Source: JAKSCF01 sp028279945
GTDB lineage: Bacteria > Bacillota > Clostridia > Peptostreptococcales > JAAYPU01
DNA length: 16,816 nucleotides
NCBI GenBank assembly: GCA_028279945.1
Contig: JANQMT010000058.1
Span: 1 to 16,816, forward strand
Direction of reading: 5' to 3'
Positions 1 to 7,121 of this stretch are shown piece by piece. The position numbers and the translations under genes were made by a program. The notes under the pieces were generated by a model. The model saw nothing but the letters and a program-made list of their open reading frames with translations. It was not told the origin of the DNA and ran no database searches. Each line of letters opens with the position of its first letter. The stretch's first letter is position 1.

Positions 1-294
1 GGGATAATGGACAATATTAATGCTTGTGTGGAAATATTTTTCACATTGAGCCTTTGCTGCTTCCACTACTTCCGGGTGAGAATAACCGATGTTGAGTACA
101 CCGATTCCACCTACCCAATCCATAAATATATTACCGTCCAAATCCTCAAACATAGCTCCTTCACCCTGCTTAATCACACAAGGTGCATTACATCCAACTC
201 CTGTTGGTACGGCGTTTTGTCTTCTGTCAATGACTTCCTTAGATTTTGGTCCGGGAAGTTGTGTCGTTACTTTAGGAAGTGCTTTTCCTAGCAT
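1..294 (-). CDS. gabT: 4-aminobutyrate-type class III aminotransferase, N-terminal part (runs off window)
   Basis: The reverse strand from ATG at 294 reads 98 codons without a stop to the window edge, starting MLGKALPKVTTQLPGPKSKE. An ideal AAAGGAGG lies just upstream. The segment has the usual start of PLP-dependent class III aminotransferases of the GabT/acetylornithine type: RRQNAVPTGVG at about residues 24-34, DLDGNIFMDWVGGIGVLNIG at 51-70, then SHPEVVEAAKAQ. It resembles the GabT N-terminus most closely, so the likely reaction is transfer of the amino group of GABA (or another omega-amino acid such as beta-alanine) to 2-oxoglutarate. The PLP lysine lies outside the window, so substrate choice cannot be checked. 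The gene has its own sigma-54-type promoter and is divergent from the activator at 775. The shared operator motif links it functionally to the ureohydrolase-transporter operon further on. Confidence 0.85.
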   Translation of the reverse strand, partial: MLGKALPKVTTQLPGPKSKEVIDRRQNAVPTGVGCNAPCVIKQGEGAMFEDLDGNIFMDWVGGIGVLNIGYSHPEVVEAAKAQCEKYFHTSINIVHYP

Positions 295-406
295 TCCGAT
301 TCCTCCTTTATTTATCATCTATTCATGCAAATACTGCTCAGAATTCTTTTTATTTTCTGTAGGTGTACGACCTATGTATTTGCTCTATGTCTTTGTGTAT
401 TTTACG

Positions 407-422
407 TGCATAAATCATACCA
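407..422 (-). promoter_or_regulatory. Sigma-54 (-24/-12) promoter of the aminotransferase gene
   Basis: The minus strand reads TGGTATGATTTATGCA, against the consensus TGGCAC-N5-TTGCA. The invariant GG and GC are separated by exactly 10 bases. Transcription would begin near 396, giving a leader of about 100 nt before the ATG at 294. The neighbouring genes encode sigma-54 activators and matching operator sites lie upstream, which makes a chance match unlikely. Confidence 0.75.
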
Positions 423-554
423 ATTTGACAATACAAAGTAATATTTCTTAACTATTCTTTAAAATGATATCATTATATCTAGGTTTACTGCTGTTTTTAG
501 CCTTTTTCTATTACCACTTTTTTTGGTCTTTTGCTGACATGCTTTCAGAAAAAG

Positions 555-570
555 TATTCACCAGCGAATA
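555..570. promoter_or_regulatory. Activator operator (UAS) A, TATTCA-N4-CGAATA
   Basis: This is a 16-bp inverted repeat, TATTCACCAGCGAATA, with one mismatch to the TATTCA-N4-TGAATA motif shared by the two control regions. The symmetry extends to AGTATTC/GAATACT (553-572). It lies about 165 bp upstream of the predicted start of the aminotransferase transcript, a normal distance for a sigma-54 enhancer site. Confidence 0.65.
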
Positions 571-643
571 CTTATATTGGTTAAATTCTTGATACCTTTT
601 TATATTTGTTATAAATTAAAGTCTTTCTTCCCTTTTTTTAATC

Positions 644-680
644 TATTCAGTGTTGAATACATGGTAATCATCGTTGAATA
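644..680. promoter_or_regulatory. Tandem activator operators (UAS) B and C, 21 bp apart
   Basis: Site B (644-659) is a perfect TATTCA-GTGT-TGAATA. Site C (665-680) is TAATCA-TCGT-TGAATA, one mismatch. Their starts are 21 bp apart, two helical turns, so two activator dimers could sit on the same DNA face. Site C covers the -35 box of the predicted promoter of the activator gene at 775, which would allow autorepression. Both sites lie about 250-280 bp upstream of the aminotransferase transcription start. Confidence 0.65.
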
Positions 681-702
681 GTTTATTTGAATCCTTTATA
701 CT
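674..702 (+). promoter_or_regulatory. Sigma-A promoter of the first sigma-54 activator gene
   Basis: TTGAAT (674-679), a 17-bp spacer and TATACT (697-702) give a near-consensus vegetative promoter with a start near 709. A start at 709 would leave almost no room for a ribosome site before ATG 715, but suits translation from TTG 775. The -35 hexamer lies inside operator C. Confidence 0.6.
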
Positions 703-774
703 TATAGGTGGAGAATGTTTTATGTGCCATTTCAGCATGGATTTAGATTCTTATATCATGAAAGGTGGAGAACA

Positions 775-2427
775 TTGAAAGATTTAATCAATAACTTTTC
801 AGTCCCAATGATGATTTATGATATTGAAACAAATCAATTTAGTTATAATTCCGAGGCAGATCGTTTATTGGAAAAATATCCTATAATATGTGAAAAAATC
901 AATAAAATAATCTGTATCCATTCTGAAGTTTTTTATGACGTTATAAAAGTAGGTGCTGATGAAAAGTTGATTACCTCTATGATGAGCACCGATAAGGCTT
1001 CTTATATCTTTTTAATCCATGATGTTCATGATATGGACCATGCCTTAATCCAATTAAACGAGGCAAAGGTTACTAGAAATGAATTGGATACTATTTTAGA
1101 TTCCATTCATGATGATGTTCTAATCACCGATGGTCAAGGCGTTATTACCAAGGTTTTTCCGTCTTTTGAGAAAGTCTATAAAATCAAAAGTGAATCTGTT
1201 ATGGGTGAAACTGTCTTTGAGCTTGAAAAGAAAGGTATTTTAAACCCTTCCATTATTGCTAAAGTACTCACAAACCATACAGCCGTTACCATGATGCAAA
1301 CAACAAGAGAAAAAAGGCAGGTTATTGTTACTGCAACACCTATCAGAGATGCTGAAGGCAATATTATCAAAGTGATTAGTTATTCCAGAGACATATCCGA
1401 TTTTTTAGACCAGCAGTATAAAGAATTGGAAAACACGATTCAAAAGTATAGCGCAGAGCTTTTGGAATTACGAAATAAAGAAAAGAATAATTTTCCGGAT
1501 GTCATAAGCAAGAGCATGCAGATCGATAATATTTTAAAAACCATTGATCGAATAGCTCAATTTGATGCAAACGTACTGTTATCCGGAGAATCAGGCGTCG
1601 GTAAGACCATGTTTGCCCGATTGATTCATGCTCAAAGCAAAAGAAATCAAGGCCCTCTTATTGAGATTAATTGCGGTTCTATTCCTGAAAATCTTTTAGA
1701 ATCTGAATTGTTTGGGTATGAAAAAGGCTCTTTTTCAGGTGCCAGCGAAAAAGGAAAAATCGGCCTTATAGAACTGGCTGATAAAGGAACCCTTTTTTTA
1801 GATGAAATTGGTGAATTGCCTTTGAATCTACAGGTTAAGCTTCTTAAAGTTATCCAAGACAAAACCTTTACCAGAGTGGGCGGTACTAAAACCATAAAAG
1901 TAGATTTTAGATTGATTTCTGCCACCAATAGAGATTTAACCCGGCTTGTAGAAGAGGGTAGATATCGAGAAGATTTATATTACAGATTAAACGTTATCTA
2001 TCTTCATATTCAACCTCTAAGAGAGAGACAGGAAGATATATTGGGATTATGTATGTATTTTATTGAAAAATTAAACAGAAAATACGGTATCCATAAACAA
2101 TTAAGTCATTCTGTTATGAATCAATTTATACATTATCACTGGCCGGGCAACGTTAGAGAATTAGAAAATGTTATTGAAAGAATGATCTTAACCTCAGAAA
2201 CCAATTTAGTAACTGAAAAAAGTATACCGGATCATATCAAAGCTACTTTTAGTATTCTTGGAAAAGAGTATCCCACTTTACAGGAAGCGTTGGAAGACTT
2301 AGAAAAAAGCTTAGTTTTAAAAGCTTATAATAAGACACTTACCTCTGTAGGTGTAGCAAAAGAATTAGGTATCAGTCAGCCTACTGCGGCTAGGAAAATT
2401 AAGAAATATGTTAAAAGTGACGAATAA
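775..2427 (+). CDS. PAS-domain sigma-54-dependent transcriptional activator (first copy)
   Basis: This is an NtrC-class enhancer-binding protein without a receiver domain. From TTG 775 it has 550 residues: a variable N-terminal region, a PAS sensor at about 102-210, a short coiled linker, an AAA+ domain and a Fis-type helix-turn-helix. Walker A is GESGVGKT (271-278), Walker B TLFLDE (339-344) and the arginine-finger stretch is YREDLYYRL. The sigma-54-contacting GAFTGA loop reads GSFSGA (318-323); serine replaces the usual threonine, a conservative change. The C-terminal helix contains VAKELGISQPTAARKIKKY. An ATG at 715 would add 20 residues, but TTG 775 has its own AAAGGTGG site and makes the first 16 residues align without gaps to the start of the second activator (MKDLINNF.. 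/ MNDSISNL..). It probably senses a small molecule through PAS and drives the two sigma-54 promoters here. Confidence 0.85.
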   Translation: MKDLINNFSVPMMIYDIETNQFSYNSEADRLLEKYPIICEKINKIICIHSEVFYDVIKVGADEKLITSMMSTDKASYIFLIHDVHDMDHALIQLNEAKVTRNELDTILDSIHDDVLITDGQGVITKVFPSFEKVYKIKSESVMGETVFELEKKGILNPSIIAKVLTNHTAVTMMQTTREKRQVIVTATPIRDAEGNIIKVISYSRDISDFLDQQYKELENTIQKYSAELLELRNKEKNNFPDVISKSMQIDNILKTIDRIAQFDANVLLSGESGVGKTMFARLIHAQSKRNQGPLIEINCGSIPENLLESELFGYEKGSFSGASEKGKIGLIELADKGTLFLDEIGELPLNLQVKLLKVIQDKTFTRVGGTKTIKVDFRLISATNRDLTRLVEEGRYREDLYYRLNVIYLHIQPLRERQEDILGLCMYFIEKLNRKYGIHKQLSHSVMNQFIHYHWPGNVRELENVIERMILTSETNLVTEKSIPDHIKATFSILGKEYPTLQEALEDLEKSLVLKAYNKTLTSVGVAKELGISQPTAARKIKKYVKSDE

Positions 2428-2455
2428 AACACCTTAAAATATGAGGTGTTTTTTT
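2426..2455. terminator. Bidirectional terminator between the convergent activator genes
   Basis: The stem AACACCT/AGGTGTT (2428-2434 and 2444-2450) is followed on the plus strand by TTTTTTT and on the minus strand by a T-rich TTTTATT. It starts at the stop codon of the first activator and lies just beyond the 3' end of the second. Confidence 0.8.
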
Positions 2456-2465
2456 GCTTTTAGAA

Positions 2466-4091
2466 TTAATAAGATATATATTTTTTGATTTTTCTTACAG
2501 CCGTAGGTTGGCTGATACCTAGTTCTTTTGCAACGCCTATGGTAGATTTCCATTTATTATAAGCTTCCACAACCAGCCTCTTTTCAAATTCTTCCATTGC
2601 CTGCTGAAGTGTATGAAATTTAATATCATCAGGTTTCATAGAAGGCAATAGGTTGGTGTCAATAACATCCTTATCAGATACTAATACTATTCGTTCAATA
2701 ATATTCTCTAATTCACGTATATTCCCCGGCCACTCATATTTTAGAAAACAATCAAAAGCTTCCGGTGACAAGCTTTTATTTAATCCGTACTTTTTATTAT
2801 ATTTTTCAAGAAAGTACATGCTTAAATGAATGATATCTTCTTTTCGGTCTTTCAAAGAGGGAATATCAATATATATGACATTTAATCTATAATACAAATC
2901 TCCTCTAAATATGCCTTGCTTAACCAATTGCTCTAAGTTTTTATTGGTTGCTGTAATCAATCTAAAATCAACATTGATTTCCTTAGTCCCTCCAATATGG
3001 GTAATCTTTTTTTCTTGTATCACTTTCAGCAATTTCATTTGAAGATTTAAGGGTAATTCTCCTATTTCATCTAAAAAAAGGGTGCCTTTATCAGCCAACT
3101 CTATGAGTCCCATTTTTCCTTTTTTGTCCGCACCTGTAAAAGAGCCTTTTTCATACCCAAATAATTCCGATTCCAAAAGATTCACGGGAATCGCACCACA
3201 ATCAATTTCAATAAGAGGGCCTTCAAAACGGCAGCTTTTTTTGTGTATCATTCTAGCGAACATGGTTTTGCCAACACCTGACTCCCCCTCAATCAAGATA
3301 TTAGCGTCAAATCCGGAAACTTTTCCAATCGTATTCATGATACTTTTGATTTTTTTACCTCTGCCAATGATTTTAGGATAGTCTGTATTATTATCTCTAA
3401 GTTTTTCTATTTCAGCAGAATATTTTTGTACCTTGTTTTCAAGAAGAGAATATTGCTCTTTAAGTTTAATAAAATCCGTTAAATCTCTTGTAAAACTTAT
3501 GATTTTTATAATTTCACCTTTTTGGTTTTTAACAGGCGTTGCAGTGACAACTAATTTTTTTCCATCGTTAGTCTTTTGCATCATTGTAATGCGTTCACCT
3601 TTTTCCAGTACCTTCACTGTAACAGAAGGCTTAAAGATACCCTGTTTCTCTAAATCATAAACACTTTTACCTTCCACTTCTTCCTTTTTTATGTTATAAA
3701 CTTTTTCAAAAGAAGGATAAACTCTTGTAATAATACCTTTTCCATCTGCAATTAAAATATCATCATGAATGGCATCAAGAATAGTATCCACTTCGCCTTT
3801 TAAAGCTTTTATACTTTCCATGTTAATAATGGCTTTTTCCAGTTCCGTTGTTTTATCTATATAAAATGTTTCTCTTTCCTCCCAGTACCCTAAATACAAG
3901 ATGAGTATTTCTACATCATAAAGCTTACAAACCATGATTTTTTTCTTCGTTGCAAGAATATTATTGAAATAACTTTTAATTTTTGAATCCATTAAATTAT
4001 CATTTCCAACTGAACCATTATCATATATGGTTTCGTTTTCTCGATCATATGAGCAAATTGTTCCTTTTAAGTTAGATATAGAATCATTCAT
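2466..4091 (-). CDS. PAS-domain sigma-54-dependent transcriptional activator (second copy)
   Basis: This 541-residue paralogue of the first activator has the same order: a divergent N-terminus, PAS at about 101-208, a linker, AAA+ and helix-turn-helix. Walker A is GESGVGKT (269-276), the sigma-54 loop is GSFTGA (316-321), Walker B is TLFLDE (337-342), followed by FRGDLYYRL. The helix-turn-helix VAKELGISQPTAVRKIKKY (520-538) differs from the first copy by one residue over this stretch, so both should read the same operator, while the first 90 residues differ much more and may sense different signals. ATG 4091 is preceded by GGAG. It lies downstream of the ureohydrolase on the same strand, behind a hairpin; a TATAAT (4160s region, minus strand) may serve as its own -10 box, but I found no convincing -35. 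No operator copy lies in front of it. Confidence 0.88.
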   Translation of the reverse strand: MNDSISNLKGTICSYDRENETIYDNGSVGNDNLMDSKIKSYFNNILATKKKIMVCKLYDVEILILYLGYWEERETFYIDKTTELEKAIINMESIKALKGEVDTILDAIHDDILIADGKGIITRVYPSFEKVYNIKKEEVEGKSVYDLEKQGIFKPSVTVKVLEKGERITMMQKTNDGKKLVVTATPVKNQKGEIIKIISFTRDLTDFIKLKEQYSLLENKVQKYSAEIEKLRDNNTDYPKIIGRGKKIKSIMNTIGKVSGFDANILIEGESGVGKTMFARMIHKKSCRFEGPLIEIDCGAIPVNLLESELFGYEKGSFTGADKKGKMGLIELADKGTLFLDEIGELPLNLQMKLLKVIQEKKITHIGGTKEINVDFRLITATNKNLEQLVKQGIFRGDLYYRLNVIYIDIPSLKDRKEDIIHLSMYFLEKYNKKYGLNKSLSPEAFDCFLKYEWPGNIRELENIIERIVLVSDKDVIDTNLLPSMKPDDIKFHTLQQAMEEFEKRLVVEAYNKWKSTIGVAKELGISQPTAVRKIKKYISY

Positions 4092-4222
4092 AATATTCTC
4101 CGCATAAAATTTTCATTAGCATACATTGGAAAGCAAATAATTAAACACCTTATAAAATTATACACTATTATTACAATCTAGGATTATTTACATTATGCCA
4201 TATATCCTAAATTTCTTAAATC

Positions 4223-4258
4223 AAATGCAGCTAATACATTATGATATTAGCTGCATTT
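4223..4258 (-). terminator. Strong hairpin after the ureohydrolase gene
   Basis: A 12-bp perfect stem ATGCAGCTAATA/TATTAGCTGCAT (4225-4236 and 4245-4256) with an 8-nt loop, extended by A-T pairs, follows the minus-strand ureohydrolase stop. The minus-strand tail is only moderately T-rich (TTTGATTT), so readthrough into the second activator is possible. The better T-run is on the opposite strand. Confidence 0.65.
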
Positions 4259-4287
4259 TTTATATTCTGTAGCTTTAATTAATCAGG

Positions 4288-5250
4288 CTATTTAACGAGT
4301 AACTTTTTATTAAGCGCTATCTGTGTAAGAAATTCATACATTAGATTTGAAGCTGCATAAGAAGTAATTTGTCCTGCATTATCAAATGCTGGGTTTACTT
4401 CAACTAAATCCATTCCAATTAAGTTGGCACCTTTTAATGCTTCCTGCATGATTAATTGAGCTTCCCAAGTGGAAAACCCGCCAACTTCAAGGGTTCCTGT
4501 TCCTGGAGCAAAGGCAGGATCAAGAAAATCGATATCAAAGCTGACATAAACCGCTTTGGTATCTTTAATTCTTTGTTTTATTACTTCTATTGATTTTTCT
4601 ATTCCAATTTTTCTCATTTCTTTTCTCGTCAATGTTCTATATCCAAGCTCTCGAGCATGATTTAATCCATCTTCTCCATAAGTGGGTCCTCTTAGTCCAA
4701 CTTGTACAGAATGTTGAGTATCTACATAATCATCATGGGCAAGATTAAAAAAAGGTGTATTGTGAGCATGCGCTGCACCCCAAATGCTTTCATCTGTATC
4801 ACTATGAGAATCAAAATGCACGACAGCTATCTTACCATATGTTTTTGCAGCCGCTCTGATAAGTGGAAAAGATACCGAGTGATCACCACCCATGAATACA
4901 GGAATGACTTTTTTTTCAAATATCTCATTGGCTTGTTGGGTAATCATTTCATTGCTTTTTTCTATACTTACGGGATTTATTGCAAAATCTCCATAATCAA
5001 CCCCTGACAAATAATCAAATAAATTGATCCCCATATCATCATTATAAGGCCGCAAAAGTATGGATGCACTTCTGATGCCTTCAGGGCCATACCTTGCACC
5101 AGCTCTTGTTGTACAGGCCGTATCAAAGGGTACTCCGGCTACTACAAAATCTACATCTTCTAATATTTTAACATTTGGCAGGTTCATGAAAGTACGAATG
5201 TTGCAATATCTTGGAGATATTGTACTGTCTTTAGGTTTATATTTTCCCAT
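4288..5250 (-). CDS. Agmatinase-family ureohydrolase (possible guanidinobutyrase/guanidinopropionase)
   Basis: This 320-residue enzyme belongs to the arginase/agmatinase superfamily, which hydrolyses guanidino compounds to urea and an amine in the cytoplasm with a binuclear metal centre. All six expected ligands are visible: H124 in GGDHS, D147/H149/D151 in DSHSD, and D239/D241 in SFDIDFLDP. The guanidinium-binding glutamate is in DLVEVNP (about 284). Length fits agmatinase and guanidinobutyrase. Two loops differ from textbook agmatinase: HNTPF instead of HGTPF (163-167) and GTGTLEVGG instead of GTGTPEPGG (250-258), so the substrate may not be agmatine. The ATG has a GGAGG site and lies 36 bp after the BCCT gene, so the two form an operon from the sigma-54 promoter at 6848. 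With a GABA-type aminotransferase in the same apparent regulon, 4-guanidinobutyrate is my preferred substrate; agmatine, 3-guanidinopropionate or guanidine remain possible. Confidence 0.85.
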   Translation of the reverse strand: MGKYKPKDSTISPRYCNIRTFMNLPNVKILEDVDFVVAGVPFDTACTTRAGARYGPEGIRSASILLRPYNDDMGINLFDYLSGVDYGDFAINPVSIEKSNEMITQQANEIFEKKVIPVFMGGDHSVSFPLIRAAAKTYGKIAVVHFDSHSDTDESIWGAAHAHNTPFFNLAHDDYVDTQHSVQVGLRGPTYGEDGLNHARELGYRTLTRKEMRKIGIEKSIEVIKQRIKDTKAVYVSFDIDFLDPAFAPGTGTLEVGGFSTWEAQLIMQEALKGANLIGMDLVEVNPAFDNAGQITSYAASNLMYEFLTQIALNKKLLVK

Positions 5251-5286
5251 ATTTATTCCTCCATAATTTGTTTATAATGATTTATT

Positions 5287-6804
5287 TTAAACTGCACTAT
5301 CTTCTTTTAGCCATTTAAATAACCCTCGAATCAAGAATATGATAACCAGTATAAAAGGTACAGATGCTACAATGGATAAGGTTTGCAACGTTTTAAAAGG
5401 TGCCCCAGAAAACATAATGCTCAAAGGAATAGCTGCAAGCACTATGCACCAGAACAGTCTAAACATAGGATTGGTATTGCCGGATGCATCTAATTTTTTT
5501 GTAGCCGTTGCAGACAAAGAGAAAGCCGCCGAGTCAAGAGATGTAGCTAAAAAGCCTATTGTAATCAATAGATAAACGATTGGTACAAGCAGACCTCCAG
5601 GTAATAAATCTAATAATGCATAAATCGCTTTTTGCCCTGATACATTGAAAACTGTATCCGTTACATTTAACTGCCCTGTCAGCTCTGCATTCATAGCAAA
5701 GCCACCATTTATTCCAAATAAAACCCATGTTCCTACACTGATGCCCACTAAACAACTCAATACCAATTCTTTAATCGTTCTTCCTTTGGATATTTTTGTA
5801 ATAAACACACCCATTAAAGCAGCATAGTTAAGCGCAAAGGCAAAAAGGAATATTGTCCAGGACTCTGGAAATCCGCTTTTTCCAATTGGGTCAGTCCATA
5901 AGCTCATATTAATATAATTGGACAACATGACACCAATGCTATTTGTAGTTTGTTTAATTATAAATTGGGTTGGACCGGATATTAAAATGAATAATAAGAA
6001 AGCCATTGCAACGTATATTGTATAATCACTAATCTTTCTCATGCCTTTTTCTATTCCGACAAATGAACTTAATGAGAATAAACTTGCCATTGCAAGTACA
6101 ATAATAACATTCATTGCAAAGGAACTTTCTATACCAAATATTCTGGTTATTCCACTTGCTATTAAAGGCACTCCCAGACCTAAAGATACGCCTAATCCAC
6201 CTAAAATACTAAATATCACCACCACATCAATAACTTTGCCAACTATTTTTTTATACCGAAAAGTGCCCATCATTTCTTCACAAACAGCGCTCACTCTTAA
6301 TACAGGAACTTTTTTGACATAAACAGCATAAGCAATGGCTACTGCGGTTAGCACGAATACAACTTGTACGCTAAAACCCCAATGAAAGAAAGTATAAGCA
6401 GTCGCATATTCAGCTGCACCTGCAGAAAATGGCGTTAACCTAAAGGTTGGTTCAGCGTAGTAATATGACCATTCAACAAATGAGTAATAAACGCTGGCCG
6501 ATGCCAAAGCAGCACAAATCATCATAGCAATATAACTAAAAAGTGAAAACTCCGGTTGGCTTTCACCAAGTTTTATTTTGCCATATTTACTAAAAGCTAA
6601 ATATAAGCATGTGATGAGACCTAAAAAGAATAAAATTAGAATAAATGAGCCAAGAGAATCTGTAGTGACAGTAAATAATTTCATGATGACACTGGTAGTA
6701 GCTTCCGGTAACATTGCCATAAATGCAACTATAATAAAAACACTTGCAACACTTGCTATTGTAATTGGAAAATCAATATTTGATTTCCGCTTCATATTTT
6801 CCAT
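5287..6804 (-). CDS. BCCT-family transporter, CaiT-like, with altered substrate box
   Basis: This 505-residue membrane protein with about 12 hydrophobic segments belongs to the betaine/carnitine/choline transporter family. Family marks include HWGFSVQVVF (TM4, 141-150), GLGVSLGLGVPLIASG (TM5) and WTIFLFAFALNYAALMGVF followed by ITKISKGRTIKEL (TM8, about 316-347). It matches CaiT in length and seemingly in numbering, including a Met at 331, which in CaiT stands in for a sodium ion. Remembered substrate-box residues Y114 and W142 are kept, but the TM8 tryptophans of CaiT (321, 323, 324) are F, F and A, and the BetP W194 equivalent is Q147. A quaternary ammonium substrate is therefore unlikely. 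It is the first gene of the operon with the ureohydrolase and probably carries that enzyme's substrate. ATG 6804 has AGGAGG. Confidence 0.85.
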   Translation of the reverse strand: MENMKRKSNIDFPITIASVASVFIIVAFMAMLPEATTSVIMKLFTVTTDSLGSFILILFFLGLITCLYLAFSKYGKIKLGESQPEFSLFSYIAMMICAALASASVYYSFVEWSYYYAEPTFRLTPFSAGAAEYATAYTFFHWGFSVQVVFVLTAVAIAYAVYVKKVPVLRVSAVCEEMMGTFRYKKIVGKVIDVVVIFSILGGLGVSLGLGVPLIASGITRIFGIESSFAMNVIIVLAMASLFSLSSFVGIEKGMRKISDYTIYVAMAFLLFILISGPTQFIIKQTTNSIGVMLSNYINMSLWTDPIGKSGFPESWTIFLFAFALNYAALMGVFITKISKGRTIKELVLSCLVGISVGTWVLFGINGGFAMNAELTGQLNVTDTVFNVSGQKAIYALLDLLPGGLLVPIVYLLITIGFLATSLDSAAFSLSATATKKLDASGNTNPMFRLFWCIVLAAIPLSIMFSGAPFKTLQTLSIVASVPFILVIIFLIRGLFKWLKEDSAV

Positions 6805-6847
6805 ATTAACCTCCTATAATTTTATTCTGCGCGCACTTATATAATAA

Positions 6848-6863
6848 TGCACAAAATATGCCA
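6848..6863 (-). promoter_or_regulatory. Sigma-54 (-24/-12) promoter of the transporter-ureohydrolase operon
   Basis: The minus strand reads TGGCATATTTTGTGCA, matching TGGCAC-N5-TTGCA at 14 of 16 positions counting the spacer as free, with GG and GC separated by exactly 10 bases. The predicted start is near 6837, about 33 nt before ATG 6804. Three operator copies lie 80-185 bp upstream. Confidence 0.82.
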
Positions 6864-6916
6864 GCCCTCAAAACGTTTAAAAAAACATGCTTTTTATTGC
6901 TTCTCTATTATTGTTT

Positions 6917-6932
6917 TATTTGCAAATGAATA
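6917..6932. promoter_or_regulatory. Activator operator (UAS) D
   Basis: TATTTG-CAAA-TGAATA: one perfect half-site and one with two mismatches. It is centred about 88 bp upstream of the predicted transcript start. It lies 68 bp (centre to centre) from operator E; the equivalent gap in the other control region is 89 bp, a difference of 21 bp or two helical turns. Confidence 0.5.
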
Positions 6933-6984
6933 TTATATCTTTTCTTTTAATTTCAAATCTTTATTTTTCAGTGTTTAAGAAGGT

Positions 6985-7020
6985 TATTCATCATCAAATA
7001 ATATTATTCATTAATGAATA
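6985..7020. promoter_or_regulatory. Tandem activator operators (UAS) E and F, 20 bp apart
   Basis: Site F (7005-7020) is a perfect 16-bp palindrome, TATTCATTAATGAATA. Site E (6985-7000) is TATTCATCATCAAATA, with one perfect half. The 20-bp offset mirrors the 21-bp offset of sites B and C. This is the clearest example of the motif in the window. Confidence 0.65.
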
Positions 7021-7033
7021 TTTTTTAACAATA

Positions 7034-7074
7034 AAAAATCACTACCCAAACCAATCGTCTGAATAGTGATTTTT
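7034..7074 (-). terminator. Terminator after the tadZ-like gene and the small ORF
   Basis: The 11-bp stem AAAAATCACTA/TAGTGATTTTT has a 19-nt loop. On the minus strand the second arm runs into TTTTTTATTG. It separates this transcription unit from the operators of the transporter operon. Confidence 0.6.
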
Positions 7075-7121
7075 AAAGTTTTAGTTTTGTACTAAAACCC
7101 CTTTTAAACCAACTTTTTATT

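Noticed and set aside
397..554. Second sigma-54-like match on the minus strand (CTGAGC..TTTGCA near 326-341 and others)
   Set aside because: It lacks the invariant GG at -24; only the 407-422 match has both GG and GC at correct spacing.
715..774. Upstream in-frame extension of activator 1 from ATG 715
   Set aside because: The added 20 residues have no counterpart in the paralogue and the predicted promoter leaves no room for a ribosome site; kept only as an alternative start.
4185..4200. TGGCAT on the minus strand upstream of activator 2 as a possible sigma-54 promoter
   Set aside because: No GC at the -12 position; no operator copies nearby.
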